Notes under the pieces: model-generated
What the model saw: the letters and a program-made list of their open reading frames with translations, nothing else
The model's database searches: none
Told to the model about the DNA's origin: nothing
NCBI GenBank assembly: GCA_030446715.1
Contig: JAUJMU010000009.1
Span: 62,001 to 126,000 of the forward strand
Source: Cytophagales bacterium
GTDB taxonomy: Bacteria; Bacteroidota; Bacteroidia; Cytophagales; 172606-1
Length of the DNA stretch: 64,000 bases
Direction: 5' to 3'
Position numbers and translations under genes: made by a program
Shown: piece after piece, positions 7,406-16,927 of the stretch
Layout: each line of letters begins with the position of its first letter
Numbering within the stretch: the stretch's first letter is position 1

Positions 7406-10400
7406 TTATCGCCTCACCTGGAGTTTTTTGGTAGTAAGCCTGCCCCCGGAGGTTACCGTGACTAGGTAAAAACCTTCCGGCAACCCACTTACATTCACTT
7501 CCAGGCTATTTGAGCCGGCCTGCAACCAATAGTCTCTTTCCTGTACCTGCCGGGAAAAAAGATCGGTAAGCCTAATCCGGGCTGGTCCGGCCTCTATTGC
7601 CTGGATGCGCAGGGTAACCTGATCGGTAGTTGGATTGGGAAACAGGCTCAGTTGGACCGGTTCGGTTTCTGCCAACATCGGTGCTTCTGCTGAGGTAGCG
7701 GTTGTACGGGCCTGCGTTTGCGCAACCGGCTCTTTGGTTGGATCGGTAACCAGCAGGTAATCTACCTGCGGGGTGGCGCCTCCTACCGTAGTGAGCCTGA
7801 TGGTATTCGCCCCTTTCAGCAGGGAAGCACCCAGCGCTACGGTTTGCCAGCTCCCGGAAGAAAGCGTTGCCGGAAACGCCAGCCGACTGTTCACCACAGT
7901 TCCGTTAACCGAAAGACACAGATAGCCTTCTTCACCGGTATTGTCATCGTCGGCGCGGGTATACCGGAAGGTCAGGCGGTAACTGCCCGCGAAAATACCT
8001 TTCACATTCCACTCAAGGGAATTGCCTCTGGGAGCGGCTAATTGCACGTACCCACGGCCGGAGTAGCCCTTGAAGGCGGTTCTCACCTGGGCTCCGGATA
8101 AAGTTGCGTTTTCGGCTTCGTAGGTAGTGCTGGCCGGGGGCAGGGTCGTGACGCTCAGGGCGCTGGCGTCCGACCCGTTCCCGGCGGCGTCAAGGGCTTT
8201 TACCGTAAAGGTGTACCCGGTACCAGCCGTCAGTCCGGTAACGGACAGTTGCGTCCCCGTAAGCGCGGCCGCATTCACCTTTACGCCTTCCTGGTACACC
8301 TCATACCCGGTTACCGCTACGTTATCGGTGGAGGCCTGCCAGGACAGCGTCAGGCCGTACGGCGTCACGGAAGCAGCCGCTAGCTGGGCCGGGGCACTGG
8401 GCGGCACGTTGTCGGGGGTGGTAACCGTTACGGCATTGCCGGCCGGGGACGCATTACCGGATTCATCCCGGGCTTTTACCGAAAAGGTATACGTTTGGGC
8501 GGAGGTTAAACCAGCTACGGTAAACGTGGTACCCGTCGTAGAACCCACCCGCGTGGTGCCGTTGTAAAGATCATAGCCGGATACTTCCGTATTATCCGTA
8601 GAGGCAGTCCAGCTTAACTCTACTTGAGTAGGGGCAACGGAAGTAGCCGCCAGGTTACCCGGAATGGTGGGCGCCTGCGTATCGGGTTTGCCCAGCCGGA
8701 GGTGGTCCATAAACAGAACGGCGGCACTGTCGGCATTGCTGACGGACATGAGCCGTATTTGTTTGATGCGCTTGGGATTGATCGAACCAAAGCCCCCCGC
8801 GAAGTCGAGCGTAAAGGTTGCGTACGCATTGGTTCCCTTCACGTAGAGGGTAAACTTTGAATTATCCACCGATTCGCCCTGGTCATCCACCAGCTTCACC
8901 CGCAGGTTCACCGGAAAATTGCTTTTCAGGTCAACCGAAAATACCGCGTTGGCCGTCAGGTTAACGGGTCTTTGCAGCGTGGTCACGTACACGTTCTTGT
9001 ACTGGGCTACATCGTTCAGCGTCAGGCGTAATTCTTCGTTCTGCTTCAGACTGACGGGACTGTTGGCCGAAGTGGTTTGCACGGTATCGTTCACCACATT
9101 GCCGGAGAAATCATTCGCCAGTGAAGTAGGTGTGAGCACGGCCGCTCCGGGGCGGGCCACGAAAGGCAAGGTAGTAACCGCCAGGGGGGCGCTGCCGACG
9201 GATTCGTTCCCGACGAGGTCCCGGGCTCTGACGGTAAAGCTATACGTAGTATCAGACTCCAGCCACGTAGCGGTATAACTGGGAGTGGTCAGCAACGAAG
9301 GGTTCAGTTTGGTGCTGCCGGCGTACACGTCGTACCCGTCAACGCCTTTGTTGTCGGTGGCAGCCGTCCAGCGCAACGCAGCCGAGTGCGGGGTGATGTC
9401 CGACGCAACCAGGCCGGTTGGGGCCGTAGGAGGCTCCACGTCATCGAGCTTGATGCCCAGCTTAAGGTCATCCATGAAAATGACGGCATCGAGGGGGGCG
9501 CCGTTGAAGTTGGAAATTTTGATCCCCTTGATGCTCCGGGCGTTTACCGCTCCGAATCCGGCCTGGGCAAAATCAAGTCTTTGGGTACGGTACACATTGT
9601 CGCCGGCCAGGTACAGCGTGTTCTGTCCGTTATCTACCTCCTTGCCGGTGTCGTCAAACAATTTCACCCGCAAATTGACTTTTGCACTGCTTTTGATTTT
9701 TACCGAGAACGTGGCATTGGCGGCCAGCACGATGGACCTTTTGAACGTGGTCACGTATACGTGCTCGTACTGAGGCAGATCAGCCGCGGCCAGCCGCAGT
9801 TCTGCATTTTGCCGGATGTTTACCCGGCTGGCCGCCGTGGTGGTTTGCACGGTATCGTTCACCACATTTCCGGAGAAGGTATTCTCCAGCGAGGAAAGCG
9901 TAAGAATGGCCGACCCGGGCCGGGCTACGAAAGGGGCAGTCGTAACGCTCAGGGGAGCACTGGCGGGAGATTCCAGTCCCGTATTCCCTCTTGCTTTCAC
10001 CGTAAAGGTGTAATTCGTACCCCCATCCAGCCAGGAAGCCGTGTAAGCGGTAGTGGTCACAATGCCGGTGTTCATTTTGGTACTTCCGTTGTACACATCG
10101 TACCCGATAAGGCCTGCATTGTTGGTCGGAGCCGTCCAGGACAGATTTACACTGTTATCAGTAATGGTACCGGCCTTCAGAGCAGTTGGTGCCGAGGGCA
10201 CCTGGCTGTCTTCAATTGCCGTGGTAATCAGCGTCACGGAATAGGGAGCCAGGGCCAGGTCGCCGGGCGTTACAGTAATCGTCTCGGGCAGCATGCCACT
10301 CTCATTGATCTGCATGCTCCGCAGGGTTTCCCCTCCGGCAGGAATCAGCAGGTTTCCGCCACCCGGCACGGTGATGGTCTGGCTGGTTTTGTTCATCAGG

Positions 10401-11542
10401 AGCAATGACCGCTTTCCGTTGGCAAGTAGTACCGGCAACACTTCCACGGTAGAGTCCGGCACGCTGCTCCCGGCTAAACGACCGTGCAGGTACCGGTTGC
10501 CCCAATTGTAGAGGGAACCCGTTGCCCGCTGATTGTTATTGCCATCAATCAACCCGTAGGCATTGCCTTTCACGTGCCATACGTTGGTCCCGGTAACGTG
10601 ATTAACCGCAGCCCGGCGCACGACACAAGCCTGGAAAACGGCACCCACGTGATTGGTATGACGCACTTCAAACGGGTCCCACGTCCACTGCACGTTGAAT
10701 TCAGTCAGGAAAGTCTCTTTCTGCAAGCCCCTTTTCTGCAGGGAACTCATCATGTATTTGGCGTTTTTCTCAATTTGGTTGAGTAAGTTGAAAAAGATTC
10801 TATCATTGGGAGTAGAAGGATTGCCCGAGGCGTAGTTATGCCAGGTGACAAAATCCAGTTTGGGGGCGGAAATGTCCATGAAACTCTCCACCCAGAGCGG
10901 ATTAGGCCAGGTAAGCGCCGGACCTCCCACTTTGGTATTTGGATCAATGGCCTTGATGCCGGCCGCGATCTTATTTACCAGGTTCCACAGGTCGGGTAGA
11001 CGGCCGGCTTTTTCGTATAAACCCTCCCTTTCGTTGGTGATTTCCCAATAGGCCACTTCGCGCTTTACCGAATCACGCATGATAATGACCAGGTCGGTGC
11101 ATAGTTTGGTAAACTCTTCCTCATTAGCGGTTGGCAGGGGGCCACTGGTAGGAGCCAGCCAGGAGGGCCACTTGGGAATGTTCAGCAAAATCTTGGCGTC
11201 GCCGTAGCCGGTAGCATTCCCAAACCCGGCCTTGATCTTGGCTACATCCCAGGTTCTGGTGGTAGGATTGGTCCATAGGTCCGTTAAGCTTGCGTGGTGA
11301 ATCCGGATAAGTTCAGGGTTTAACTGGGTTACATACTGATTAAAGCCACTGTTGGCCGCAATGGTAGGGTTGCGGATCTGTTCATCGTTAACCCCCCATA
11401 GTTTGGGGCTGATCTCGCCTGCGGTAGTATTCCAGTCCACACTGACCCGGGCTGTTTGGGCAAAAACATGACCTTGTATCCCCACCAGGAAGGCACAAGT
11501 CAGCAGGAAGAGGAGTTGGTTAGGGGAGTAGTGTGTTTTCAT
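7406..11542 (-). CDS. Large T9SS-secreted multidomain glycosidase (clan GH-A, four FN3, CBM)
   Basis: Extracellular glycan-degrading enzyme of 1,378 residues. I start at the ATG at 11542 because MKTHYSPNQLLFLLTCAFLV begins a clear signal peptide; an ATG at 11620 falls inside the leader palindrome. The catalytic TIM barrel (about 30-360) has the probable acid/base Glu171 in AYWEITNEREG and nucleophile Glu281 in TFLTEFNVQW. Then come FN3 (447-536), a beta-sandwich (537-698), FN3 (701-792), a second copy of the sandwich (793-950), two more FN3 (953-1134), a CBM6/35-like domain (1141-1268, YEAENATLSG) and a T9SS sorting domain (1295-1378, LSLFPNPTTDQ). The FN3-sandwich unit is a tandem duplication still visible in DNA. 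It is expressed from the promoter module at 11615-11709. Confidence 0.9.
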   Translation of the reverse strand: MKTHYSPNQLLFLLTCAFLVGIQGHVFAQTARVSVDWNTTAGEISPKLWGVNDEQIRNPTIAANSGFNQYVTQLNPELIRIHHASLTDLWTNPTTRTWDVAKIKAGFGNATGYGDAKILLNIPKWPSWLAPTSGPLPTANEEEFTKLCTDLVIIMRDSVKREVAYWEITNEREGLYEKAGRLPDLWNLVNKIAAGIKAIDPNTKVGGPALTWPNPLWVESFMDISAPKLDFVTWHNYASGNPSTPNDRIFFNLLNQIEKNAKYMMSSLQKRGLQKETFLTEFNVQWTWDPFEVRHTNHVGAVFQACVVRRAAVNHVTGTNVWHVKGNAYGLIDGNNNQRATGSLYNWGNRYLHGRLAGSSVPDSTVEVLPVLLANGKRSLLLMNKTSQTITVPGGGNLLIPAGGETLRSMQINESGMLPETITVTPGDLALAPYSVTLITTAIEDSQVPSAPTALKAGTITDNSVNLSWTAPTNNAGLIGYDVYNGSTKMNTGIVTTTAYTASWLDGGTNYTFTVKARGNTGLESPASAPLSVTTAPFVARPGSAILTLSSLENTFSGNVVNDTVQTTTAASRVNIRQNAELRLAAADLPQYEHVYVTTFKRSIVLAANATFSVKIKSSAKVNLRVKLFDDTGKEVDNGQNTLYLAGDNVYRTQRLDFAQAGFGAVNARSIKGIKISNFNGAPLDAVIFMDDLKLGIKLDDVEPPTAPTGLVASDITPHSAALRWTAATDNKGVDGYDVYAGSTKLNPSLLTTPSYTATWLESDTTYSFTVRARDLVGNESVGSAPLAVTTLPFVARPGAAVLTPTSLANDFSGNVVNDTVQTTSANSPVSLKQNEELRLTLNDVAQYKNVYVTTLQRPVNLTANAVFSVDLKSNFPVNLRVKLVDDQGESVDNSKFTLYVKGTNAYATFTLDFAGGFGSINPKRIKQIRLMSVSNADSAAVLFMDHLRLGKPDTQAPTIPGNLAATSVAPTQVELSWTASTDNTEVSGYDLYNGTTRVGSTTGTTFTVAGLTSAQTYTFSVKARDESGNASPAGNAVTVTTPDNVPPSAPAQLAAASVTPYGLTLSWQASTDNVAVTGYEVYQEGVKVNAAALTGTQLSVTGLTAGTGYTFTVKALDAAGNGSDASALSVTTLPPASTTYEAENATLSGAQVRTAFKGYSGRGYVQLAAPRGNSLEWNVKGIFAGSYRLTFRYTRADDDNTGEEGYLCLSVNGTVVNSRLAFPATLSSGSWQTVALGASLLKGANTIRLTTVGGATPQVDYLLVTDPTKEPVAQTQARTTATSAEAPMLAETEPVQLSLFPNPTTDQVTLRIQAIEAGPARIRLTDLFSRQVQERDYWLQAGSNSLEVNVSGLPEGFYLVTVTSGGRLTTKKLQVRR

Positions 11543-11614
11543 ATCCGTTTTTTGTAAGTGAAGTGGGTAAACTGGATTATTTCTTTGGCTACTGCGGAAA
11601 TGGTTTAGTAATGA

Positions 11615-11709
11615 ATTCAATATAATTGAATAATAACTTTACCATACAATTATATGATGGTTATTTGGATATATCAAGCTTTATATTGAATTATTTTTTT
11701 ATATTGTAG
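11615..11709 (-). promoter_or_regulatory. Promoter module of the large glycosidase gene, shared with 2403-2497
   Basis: On the minus strand TTG (11675-11677) is followed after exactly 20 nt by TATAATTG (11647-11654). Next comes the palindrome TTCAATATAATTGAA (11616-11630), with the same order and spacing as at 2403-2497. Predicted start is near 11642, leaving about 100 nt of leader before the ATG at 11542. Sequence between the two boxes is less conserved than the boxes and palindrome. Confidence 0.7.
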
Positions 11710-12226
11710 AGGTGTGATTATATGAATTTGGACTTTCAGAAGCCTGATGGCAGAGACACTGCATGTGCTGCTCGTTTAATTGGAGTAATCCGTTGAGCAG
11801 CCGGCAGCCGGGGAAGGGAAGGGTGGGTTTCCCCCAAAATAATGGAGGGTTAGAAAAGGTCAGGCAGTCATAGAGTACCGCCGTATCCATGACTATACAG
11901 GCAAAGATTCACTAATAAGCCAGGCTGTTGCCAGGTTGAAAGCAGAGAAGCATCAAGAACATAAAGTATATACACGTTTATTTAATGAGAATAAAATCAC
12001 TCAACCTTTTCAAACCTTCTGCCCAAGAAAAGTTATATGAGCAGATTAATAAATACTTATGAGTCAAATCTTCTATATTTAAAGTTGACCGGATAGTAAC
12101 CATAAAGCAAGAGACGTAATTACCCGGCTAGGCAAACTGTCCGATCCGAACTTGATAACATTTAAAAGACCTTTTTAAAAAATCAGTAGATTAAAAGGGT
12201 AAAAACGGCTCATTTAATTAACCCTT
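11710..12226. other. AT-rich intergenic region without a recognised gene
   Basis: This 517-bp stretch separates the minus-strand glycosidase locus from the plus-strand genes. It is clearly richer in A and T than its flanks. I found no convincing ORF, RNA gene or strong hairpin. It may carry the old promoter of the decayed gene starting at 12227, but I see no clean TTG/TAnnTTTG pair. Confidence 0.5.
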
Positions 12227-12584
12227 ATGCCCCGTAAAATCAGCTCTATTGCCCCCGGCTGGTGGGATTACACTACCCTCGACAGCGCCATTATCGAAGA
12301 AGTGGCCCAGCTTACGCCGGAAAAAATGCTGGCGCTCCCGCGTCCGGGTTTCAAGGTAGTGTTCTACGATACGCCCGAAGATTTTTACCTGGCCGAAGCA
12401 CTCGAATACATTGCTGCCTGGAAGCAGTCCACGCACGACAATCCGTTCGGGCAGCGGCTGACCACCTTTTTCCCAAAAGATTCCGGATGCTGCCGTGCCG
12501 ATGTCACTGCTGGCGGACCATCCGAACGTGCAGTTCACTTTCTACCGGGGCGGCCTGGGCACCTGCGCCATTGAAATGCATTGA
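12227..12584 (+). pseudogene. Glucosamine-6-phosphate deaminase-like gene with internal deletion
   Basis: The first 75 or so residues (PGWWDYTTLDSAIIEE, FKVVFYDTPEDFYLAEALEY) match, from memory, the N-terminus of a Bacteroidota NagB-like deaminase of roughly 300+ residues. After [13 protein letters not shown] the frame shifts, and bases 12480-12584 encode the normal C-terminus of the same family ([18 protein letters not shown], ending CAIEMH and TGA). The catalytic middle is missing. The junction falls where a DNP-G motif occurs in both the N-terminal and C-terminal parts of the family, suggesting deletion between short repeats. An indel in the TTTTTCCC stretch then broke the frame. The remnant would not be active. 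Confidence 0.75.
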
Positions 12585-12726
12585 GTTTTTAACATTCCAC
12601 GGAAACCCGGCGCCGGGAATTGATAAAGCCGGCCGGCGTATTCAGCCGCTGGAGAATCCGGTTGCCGTTTTGGATTCCGCCCCTTTTTTCGTAGTATCAT
12701 AGGCCCGTATTGACACTGTAATAAAT

Positions 12727-12743
12727 CCGGTACGGCGTACCGG
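12727..12743. repeat. Short palindrome upstream of the isomerase gene
   Basis: CCGGTAC and GTACCGG (7-bp arms, 3-nt spacer) lie about 75 bp before the ATG at 12820, within a 235-bp stretch (12585-12819) that otherwise shows no gene. It could be an operator or a small hairpin. Confidence 0.35.
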
Positions 12744-12819
12744 CCTGCCGGTGTGAAGTATGGGCAAACGGCTACTCACTCCTATCGCACAACGACCCAC
12801 CAGCAACAAACCCCAAACC

Positions 12820-13833
12820 ATGAAGGAAGAATCCGCGTCCAATCATTCCCGCCGCCATTTTGTGAAAGCAGCTGCTCTGGCGGTCAGCGGTTTATCCACC
12901 GGACTTACCGGTTTTGGCAACGCGGGCCGTGCCGGCGCCTGGCAAACGCAACCGGGGGGAGCGGCTCCCAAAACGGCGGCAGGCAGTTCCCCGGTCTGCA
13001 TTTTCTCCAAGCACCTGCAATGGCTGGATATTCCGGAAATGGCCAAAGCCGCCGCCGATATGGGCTACGCCGGAATAGACCTTACTGTCCGGAAGGGTGG
13101 GCACGTAGAGCCGGAAAAAGCGGTTACCGAACTGCCCCGGGCCGTTGAACAAATCCGCAAGGCGGGCCTCGACGTGCCCGTGATTGCCACCAACCTGATA
13201 GACCCGAAAGACCCCTTAACCGGGGCCGTGCTCCGGACAGCCGGCAAGCTGGGCATCAAAAGCTACCGCACCGGGCCACTCACGTACGATGCGTCGCTGG
13301 GCGTAGCCAAATCGCTGGAGAAATTTAAAAAGCAACTGACTGAACTGGCTGCCCTGAACAAAAAACACAACATTCAGGGCGCCTACCAGAATCACTCCGG
13401 CGTGCGGGTAGGCGCTTCCGTCTGGGATTTGTGGGTGCTCCTGAAAGACGTTGACCCGCGCTGGATGGGCGTGCAGTACGACCCCAAGCACGCCACGGCC
13501 GAAGGCGGCATGTCCTGGGTACACGGGCTGGACCTGCTCAAAAACCACATTAGCAGCATGGACATCAAGGACTTTTACTGGGAGAAGCGGGAGGGCAAAT
13601 GGCGGCACCGCCAGGTCCCGCTGGGGGAGGGCATGGTGGATTTCAAGCAGTTTTTCGGTCTGGTCAGGCAGTACAACATCACCGGGCCGATGTCCATTCA
13701 CTTCGAGTACCCGCTGGGGGGCGCCCAGGAGGGAAATAAGCAGCTTACCGTGCCGGCCGAAGAAGTGCTGGCGGCCATGAAAAGGGATTTGCAGACGCTG
13801 CGCACGATGCTGCGGGAAGCGAACATCGGCTAG
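12820..13833 (+). CDS. Tat-type sugar phosphate isomerase/epimerase-family TIM-barrel protein
   Basis: Probable periplasmic protein of the xylose isomerase-like (AP endonuclease 2) TIM-barrel family, which isomerises or cleaves sugars and inositols with a divalent metal. I start at 12820 (MKEESASNHSRRHFVKAAAL): SRRHFVKAAALAVSG is a twin-arginine type signal, whereas the earlier in-frame ATG at 12760 adds unstructured residues. The barrel runs from about residue 45 (CIFSKHLQWLDIPEMAKA) to the end. Metal-site candidates are in YQNHSGVRVG, QYDPKHA, SMDIKDFYWEK and HFEYPLGG. It is followed on the same strand by the dehydrogenase fusion at 13997. Secreted relatives sit beside Gfo/Idh-type dehydrogenases in many Bacteroidota; activity on a free or oxidised sugar is inference. 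Confidence 0.85.
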   Translation: MKEESASNHSRRHFVKAAALAVSGLSTGLTGFGNAGRAGAWQTQPGGAAPKTAAGSSPVCIFSKHLQWLDIPEMAKAAADMGYAGIDLTVRKGGHVEPEKAVTELPRAVEQIRKAGLDVPVIATNLIDPKDPLTGAVLRTAGKLGIKSYRTGPLTYDASLGVAKSLEKFKKQLTELAALNKKHNIQGAYQNHSGVRVGASVWDLWVLLKDVDPRWMGVQYDPKHATAEGGMSWVHGLDLLKNHISSMDIKDFYWEKREGKWRHRQVPLGEGMVDFKQFFGLVRQYNITGPMSIHFEYPLGGAQEGNKQLTVPAEEVLAAMKRDLQTLRTMLREANIG

Positions 13834-13896
13834 CCGGCGTACAAAATAACATGCGAATTGTATAAAATAGTACCGGAAAAGGCGGGCCGGGTCTTA

Positions 13897-13904
13897 TACT
13901 TTTG
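13897..13904 (+). promoter_or_regulatory. Possible -7 box for the sugar dehydrogenase gene
   Basis: TACTTTTG fits the Bacteroidota TAnnTTTG box exactly and lies 92 bp before the start at 13997. No TTG occurs at the expected distance upstream, so the assignment is tentative. Confidence 0.35.
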
Positions 13905-13996
13905 TCCGGGCAGCGCCGGGGAAAGGCAGAATACGCCAAGGTGTTTTACTGGCTTTAAGCGAACCGGACGCCTGATAATTCCAATTCTTACTCCTG

Positions 13997-16846
13997 ATGA
14001 TCCGTAGAAATATGACAACTCTTCCGTCTGTTCCCCCGGCCGGCCGGTTCCTGCGCAAAGGCGCCCTGATCGGTCTTGCCGGCCTGCTGGCCTGCGTGAG
14101 CGGCAAGCGAACGGATCTGAATACGAGTACTGCCGCCACTGCCACCACCACTGCCGCCCCCGCCCCGGAAGCCATTCCGCTTCCGCTGCCGGAAGAAAAC
14201 CGCTTTGTCAGGGAAATCCTGGTGCCCGGCCTGCGGGAGCCGATGGAACTGACCGTAACCCCGGACCACAACGTGTTCTGGATAGAGCGGAAAGGATGGC
14301 TGCAATATTACCGGGCCGGGACCCGGAAAGCATCCCGCGTAAAAGTCCCCTTCGACGTGTTTACGGGCATCAATGACGGCCTGCTCGGAATTACGCTGGA
14401 CCCCCGCTACGGGGAGAATAAATTCGTGTATCTGTTTTATTCGCCGGCCGGCGAGACACCGAAGCAGCACGTTTCCCGGTTTGTGTTTGACGAAAATGCC
14501 CTTGAACTGACTGGCGAGAAGATTCTGCTGCAGATCCCCACCCAACGGGAGGTATGCTGTCATTCGGCGGGCAGTCTGGCTTTCGGCCCGGACGGCAATC
14601 TGTACATCGGAGTGGGCGACAACAGCAGTCCGCGTACCGAACCCGCCTACGTCCCGGTGGATGAACAACCCGGCCGGTCGGCCTGGGACGCCCAGCGGAC
14701 GGCCGGCAATACCAATGATTTACGGGGAAAAGTACTGCGCATCCATCCCGAGCCGGACGGCACCTATACCATTCCGACAGGGAACCTGTTCCCGAAGGGC
14801 ACTCCGGATACCCGGCCGGAAATTTACGTGATGGGGGCGCGTAATCCTTTCCGCCTTTCGGTAGACGCCAAAACCGGCTATCTGTATTTTGGCGATATCG
14901 GTCCGGATGCAACCAAGGCGGATTGGTACGGCCCTGAGGCGTACGACGAGATAAATCTGGTGAAAAAAGCGGGCAACTACGGCTGGCCGTATTTTGTGGG
15001 AGACAACAAAGCGTATCCCAAGTACGATTTTGCCACCAAAACGGCCGGCACCTTCAATCAGCCGGAGGCTCCCGTCAACACTTCTCCTAACAATACCGGG
15101 GCCAGCATCTTGCCGCCCATCCAGAAACCCATGATCTGGTATTCCTACCAGGCCAGTCCGGAGTTTCCCGCGTTGGGCACCGGGGGCCGTTCGGCGGTAG
15201 CCGGTCCGGTGTACCACTACCAGCCGTCGGATACCCGTTCGAACCAGTTCCCTGAATACTACGACAACACCCTGTTCATTGCCGAATGGATGCGCGACTG
15301 GATCAAGGCCGTACGACTGGACGCCGATGGCAATTACCAGAGCATGGAGCATTTTATGCCGGGCAGTACCTTTTCCTCGCCGATGGACATGGAATTCGGT
15401 CCCGACGGCGCCCTGTATCTGCTCGAGTACGGCAAAGGCTGGTACAGCGATAATCAGGATGCGAAGCTGGTACGCATTTCGTACGTGAGCGGCAACCGTC
15501 CGCCGGTGGCCAAAGCGGCCGCTTCCGTGCGTACCGGCGCCGTGCCCCTGCGGGTAAGTTTCTCCAGCAAAGGAACCGGCGACCTGGACGGCGACGCGCT
15601 GACCTGCGAATGGCGCCTGCTCAATACCGATGAGGTAACTTCCCGGGAACCGGATCCGGTTTTTGAGTTTGTTCAACCGGGCATCTACCAGACCCGCCTG
15701 ACCGTAACCGACAGCCAGGGCAACAAAGCCGAATCGGTGGTGGAAGTGATTGCCGGCAACACCCAGCCGCAGATTGCGGTGGAAGTGGCGGGCAATACCA
15801 CCTTTTACTGGCCCGCCGAAAAAGTAAAATACCAGGTGAAGGTGCAGGATCACGAGGACGGCGCCTTTCCGGGCGGCAAGATCAAGCCAGCTGACCTGAA
15901 AATATTTCTTGAATACTCGGCCGGGGGAGATAACCTGTCGCCCCTGCTCACGGCCCAGCAACACGAAACGGCCGCTCAGGCAGAAATGCTCAACCATCCG
16001 GGCAAGGTGCTCATGGACCAGAGTGACTGCCGGAGCTGCCACGCCCCCGATAAGAATTCCATCGGGCCCAGTTACCGGGATATTGCCCGGCGCTACAAGG
16101 ATGATCCTACGGCGGCAGACCGCCTGGCAGCCAAGATCATCAACGGCGGCGGCGGCGTCTGGAAACGGGAGTTTGTCATGGTAGGTCACCCTTCGCTGTC
16201 AGCCAAAGCGGCCAGCGAAATGGTCAGATACATTTACACCTTTGCCGAAGAAAAACCCGCGCCGCGCCAGTTGCAGCCGGGTGGTACGCTTACGCTGGCC
16301 GCGCCGGCTTCCGGCCCCGCGGACGGTTCCTTTCTCCTCATGGCGTCTTACGTGGACAAGGGCGGTCCCGGGGTAAAGCCGCTGGAAGCCAAAGCGGTAC
16401 ATACGTTCCGCTCCCCGCGCATCCAGGCCGAGAACTACTCCGGCTACGGCCGCTTTCTGAAGGTGATCGGCAAGATCGAGGACGGCGACAGCCGGTACAT
16501 TGGCGAAGTGCTTAAAAACGGCTTCGTCTACTACAACGACCTTGACCTGACGCACATCGGCTCGATCACGTTGCAGTACGCCGGTACCAAATCCGGCACT
16601 ACGGTAGAGGTCCGGCTGGGCTCGGACACCGGCGAACTGATTGGTTCGGTGGCTATTACGCCCACCGGCGGGAAAACGAACTGGCAGCAGGGCCGGATTG
16701 AACTGAAAGAAACCCGGGGCCGGCAAAACGTCTTCCTGGTTTTCCGGAACGAAGAAAAAGGCGGCAGTCTGCTGAGCCTCGACTGGATTGCCTTTAACAA
16801 GGGCAAAGCCGTGGTGCCGGCCGGTGCCAAAGCCAACACTGAATAG
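13997..16846 (+). CDS. Sugar dehydrogenase-PKD-cytochrome c-CBM fusion lipoprotein
   Basis: Likely outer-envelope lipoprotein that oxidises a sugar and passes electrons to its own heme. The N-terminus ends in a lipobox-like GLLAC with Cys33. Residues about 65-500 form a glucose/sorbosone dehydrogenase beta-propeller (GLREPMELTVTPDHNVFWIE, GSLAFGPDGNLYIGVGDN, GARNPFRLSVD, MDMEFGPDGALYLLEYG). This is followed by a PKD domain (about 508-590), a beta-sandwich, a cytochrome c domain with the heme motif CRSCH (Cys678, Cys681, His682), and a C-terminal CBM6-like domain (RIQAENYSGYGRF, about 813-935). It lies between the isomerase-like protein and an esterase on the same strand. PQQ as cofactor is known for the family but cannot be read here. 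The substrate is unknown. Confidence 0.9.
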   Translation: MIRRNMTTLPSVPPAGRFLRKGALIGLAGLLACVSGKRTDLNTSTAATATTTAAPAPEAIPLPLPEENRFVREILVPGLREPMELTVTPDHNVFWIERKGWLQYYRAGTRKASRVKVPFDVFTGINDGLLGITLDPRYGENKFVYLFYSPAGETPKQHVSRFVFDENALELTGEKILLQIPTQREVCCHSAGSLAFGPDGNLYIGVGDNSSPRTEPAYVPVDEQPGRSAWDAQRTAGNTNDLRGKVLRIHPEPDGTYTIPTGNLFPKGTPDTRPEIYVMGARNPFRLSVDAKTGYLYFGDIGPDATKADWYGPEAYDEINLVKKAGNYGWPYFVGDNKAYPKYDFATKTAGTFNQPEAPVNTSPNNTGASILPPIQKPMIWYSYQASPEFPALGTGGRSAVAGPVYHYQPSDTRSNQFPEYYDNTLFIAEWMRDWIKAVRLDADGNYQSMEHFMPGSTFSSPMDMEFGPDGALYLLEYGKGWYSDNQDAKLVRISYVSGNRPPVAKAAASVRTGAVPLRVSFSSKGTGDLDGDALTCEWRLLNTDEVTSREPDPVFEFVQPGIYQTRLTVTDSQGNKAESVVEVIAGNTQPQIAVEVAGNTTFYWPAEKVKYQVKVQDHEDGAFPGGKIKPADLKIFLEYSAGGDNLSPLLTAQQHETAAQAEMLNHPGKVLMDQSDCRSCHAPDKNSIGPSYRDIARRYKDDPTAADRLAAKIINGGGGVWKREFVMVGHPSLSAKAASEMVRYIYTFAEEKPAPRQLQPGGTLTLAAPASGPADGSFLLMASYVDKGGPGVKPLEAKAVHTFRSPRIQAENYSGYGRFLKVIGKIEDGDSRYIGEVLKNGFVYYNDLDLTHIGSITLQYAGTKSGTTVEVRLGSDTGELIGSVAITPTGGKTNWQQGRIELKETRGRQNVFLVFRNEEKGGSLLSLDWIAFNKGKAVVPAGAKANTE

Positions 16847-16927
16847 GTGCCAAAGCCGGGCGAGGAGCTTTGAAAACAGGTTGTTTGCAATACGAATGGA
16901 CGGTTAAAAAATATGGGTCATTGAGGT

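Noticed and set aside
12000-12220. Possible small RNA or tRNA in the AT-rich gap
   Set aside because: No cloverleaf, conserved loop or terminator-like structure could be found by eye.
14720-16189. Minus-strand open frame (489 codons) inside the dehydrogenase fusion
   Set aside because: Antisense to a propeller, PKD and heme domain with clear motifs; it has none of its own.
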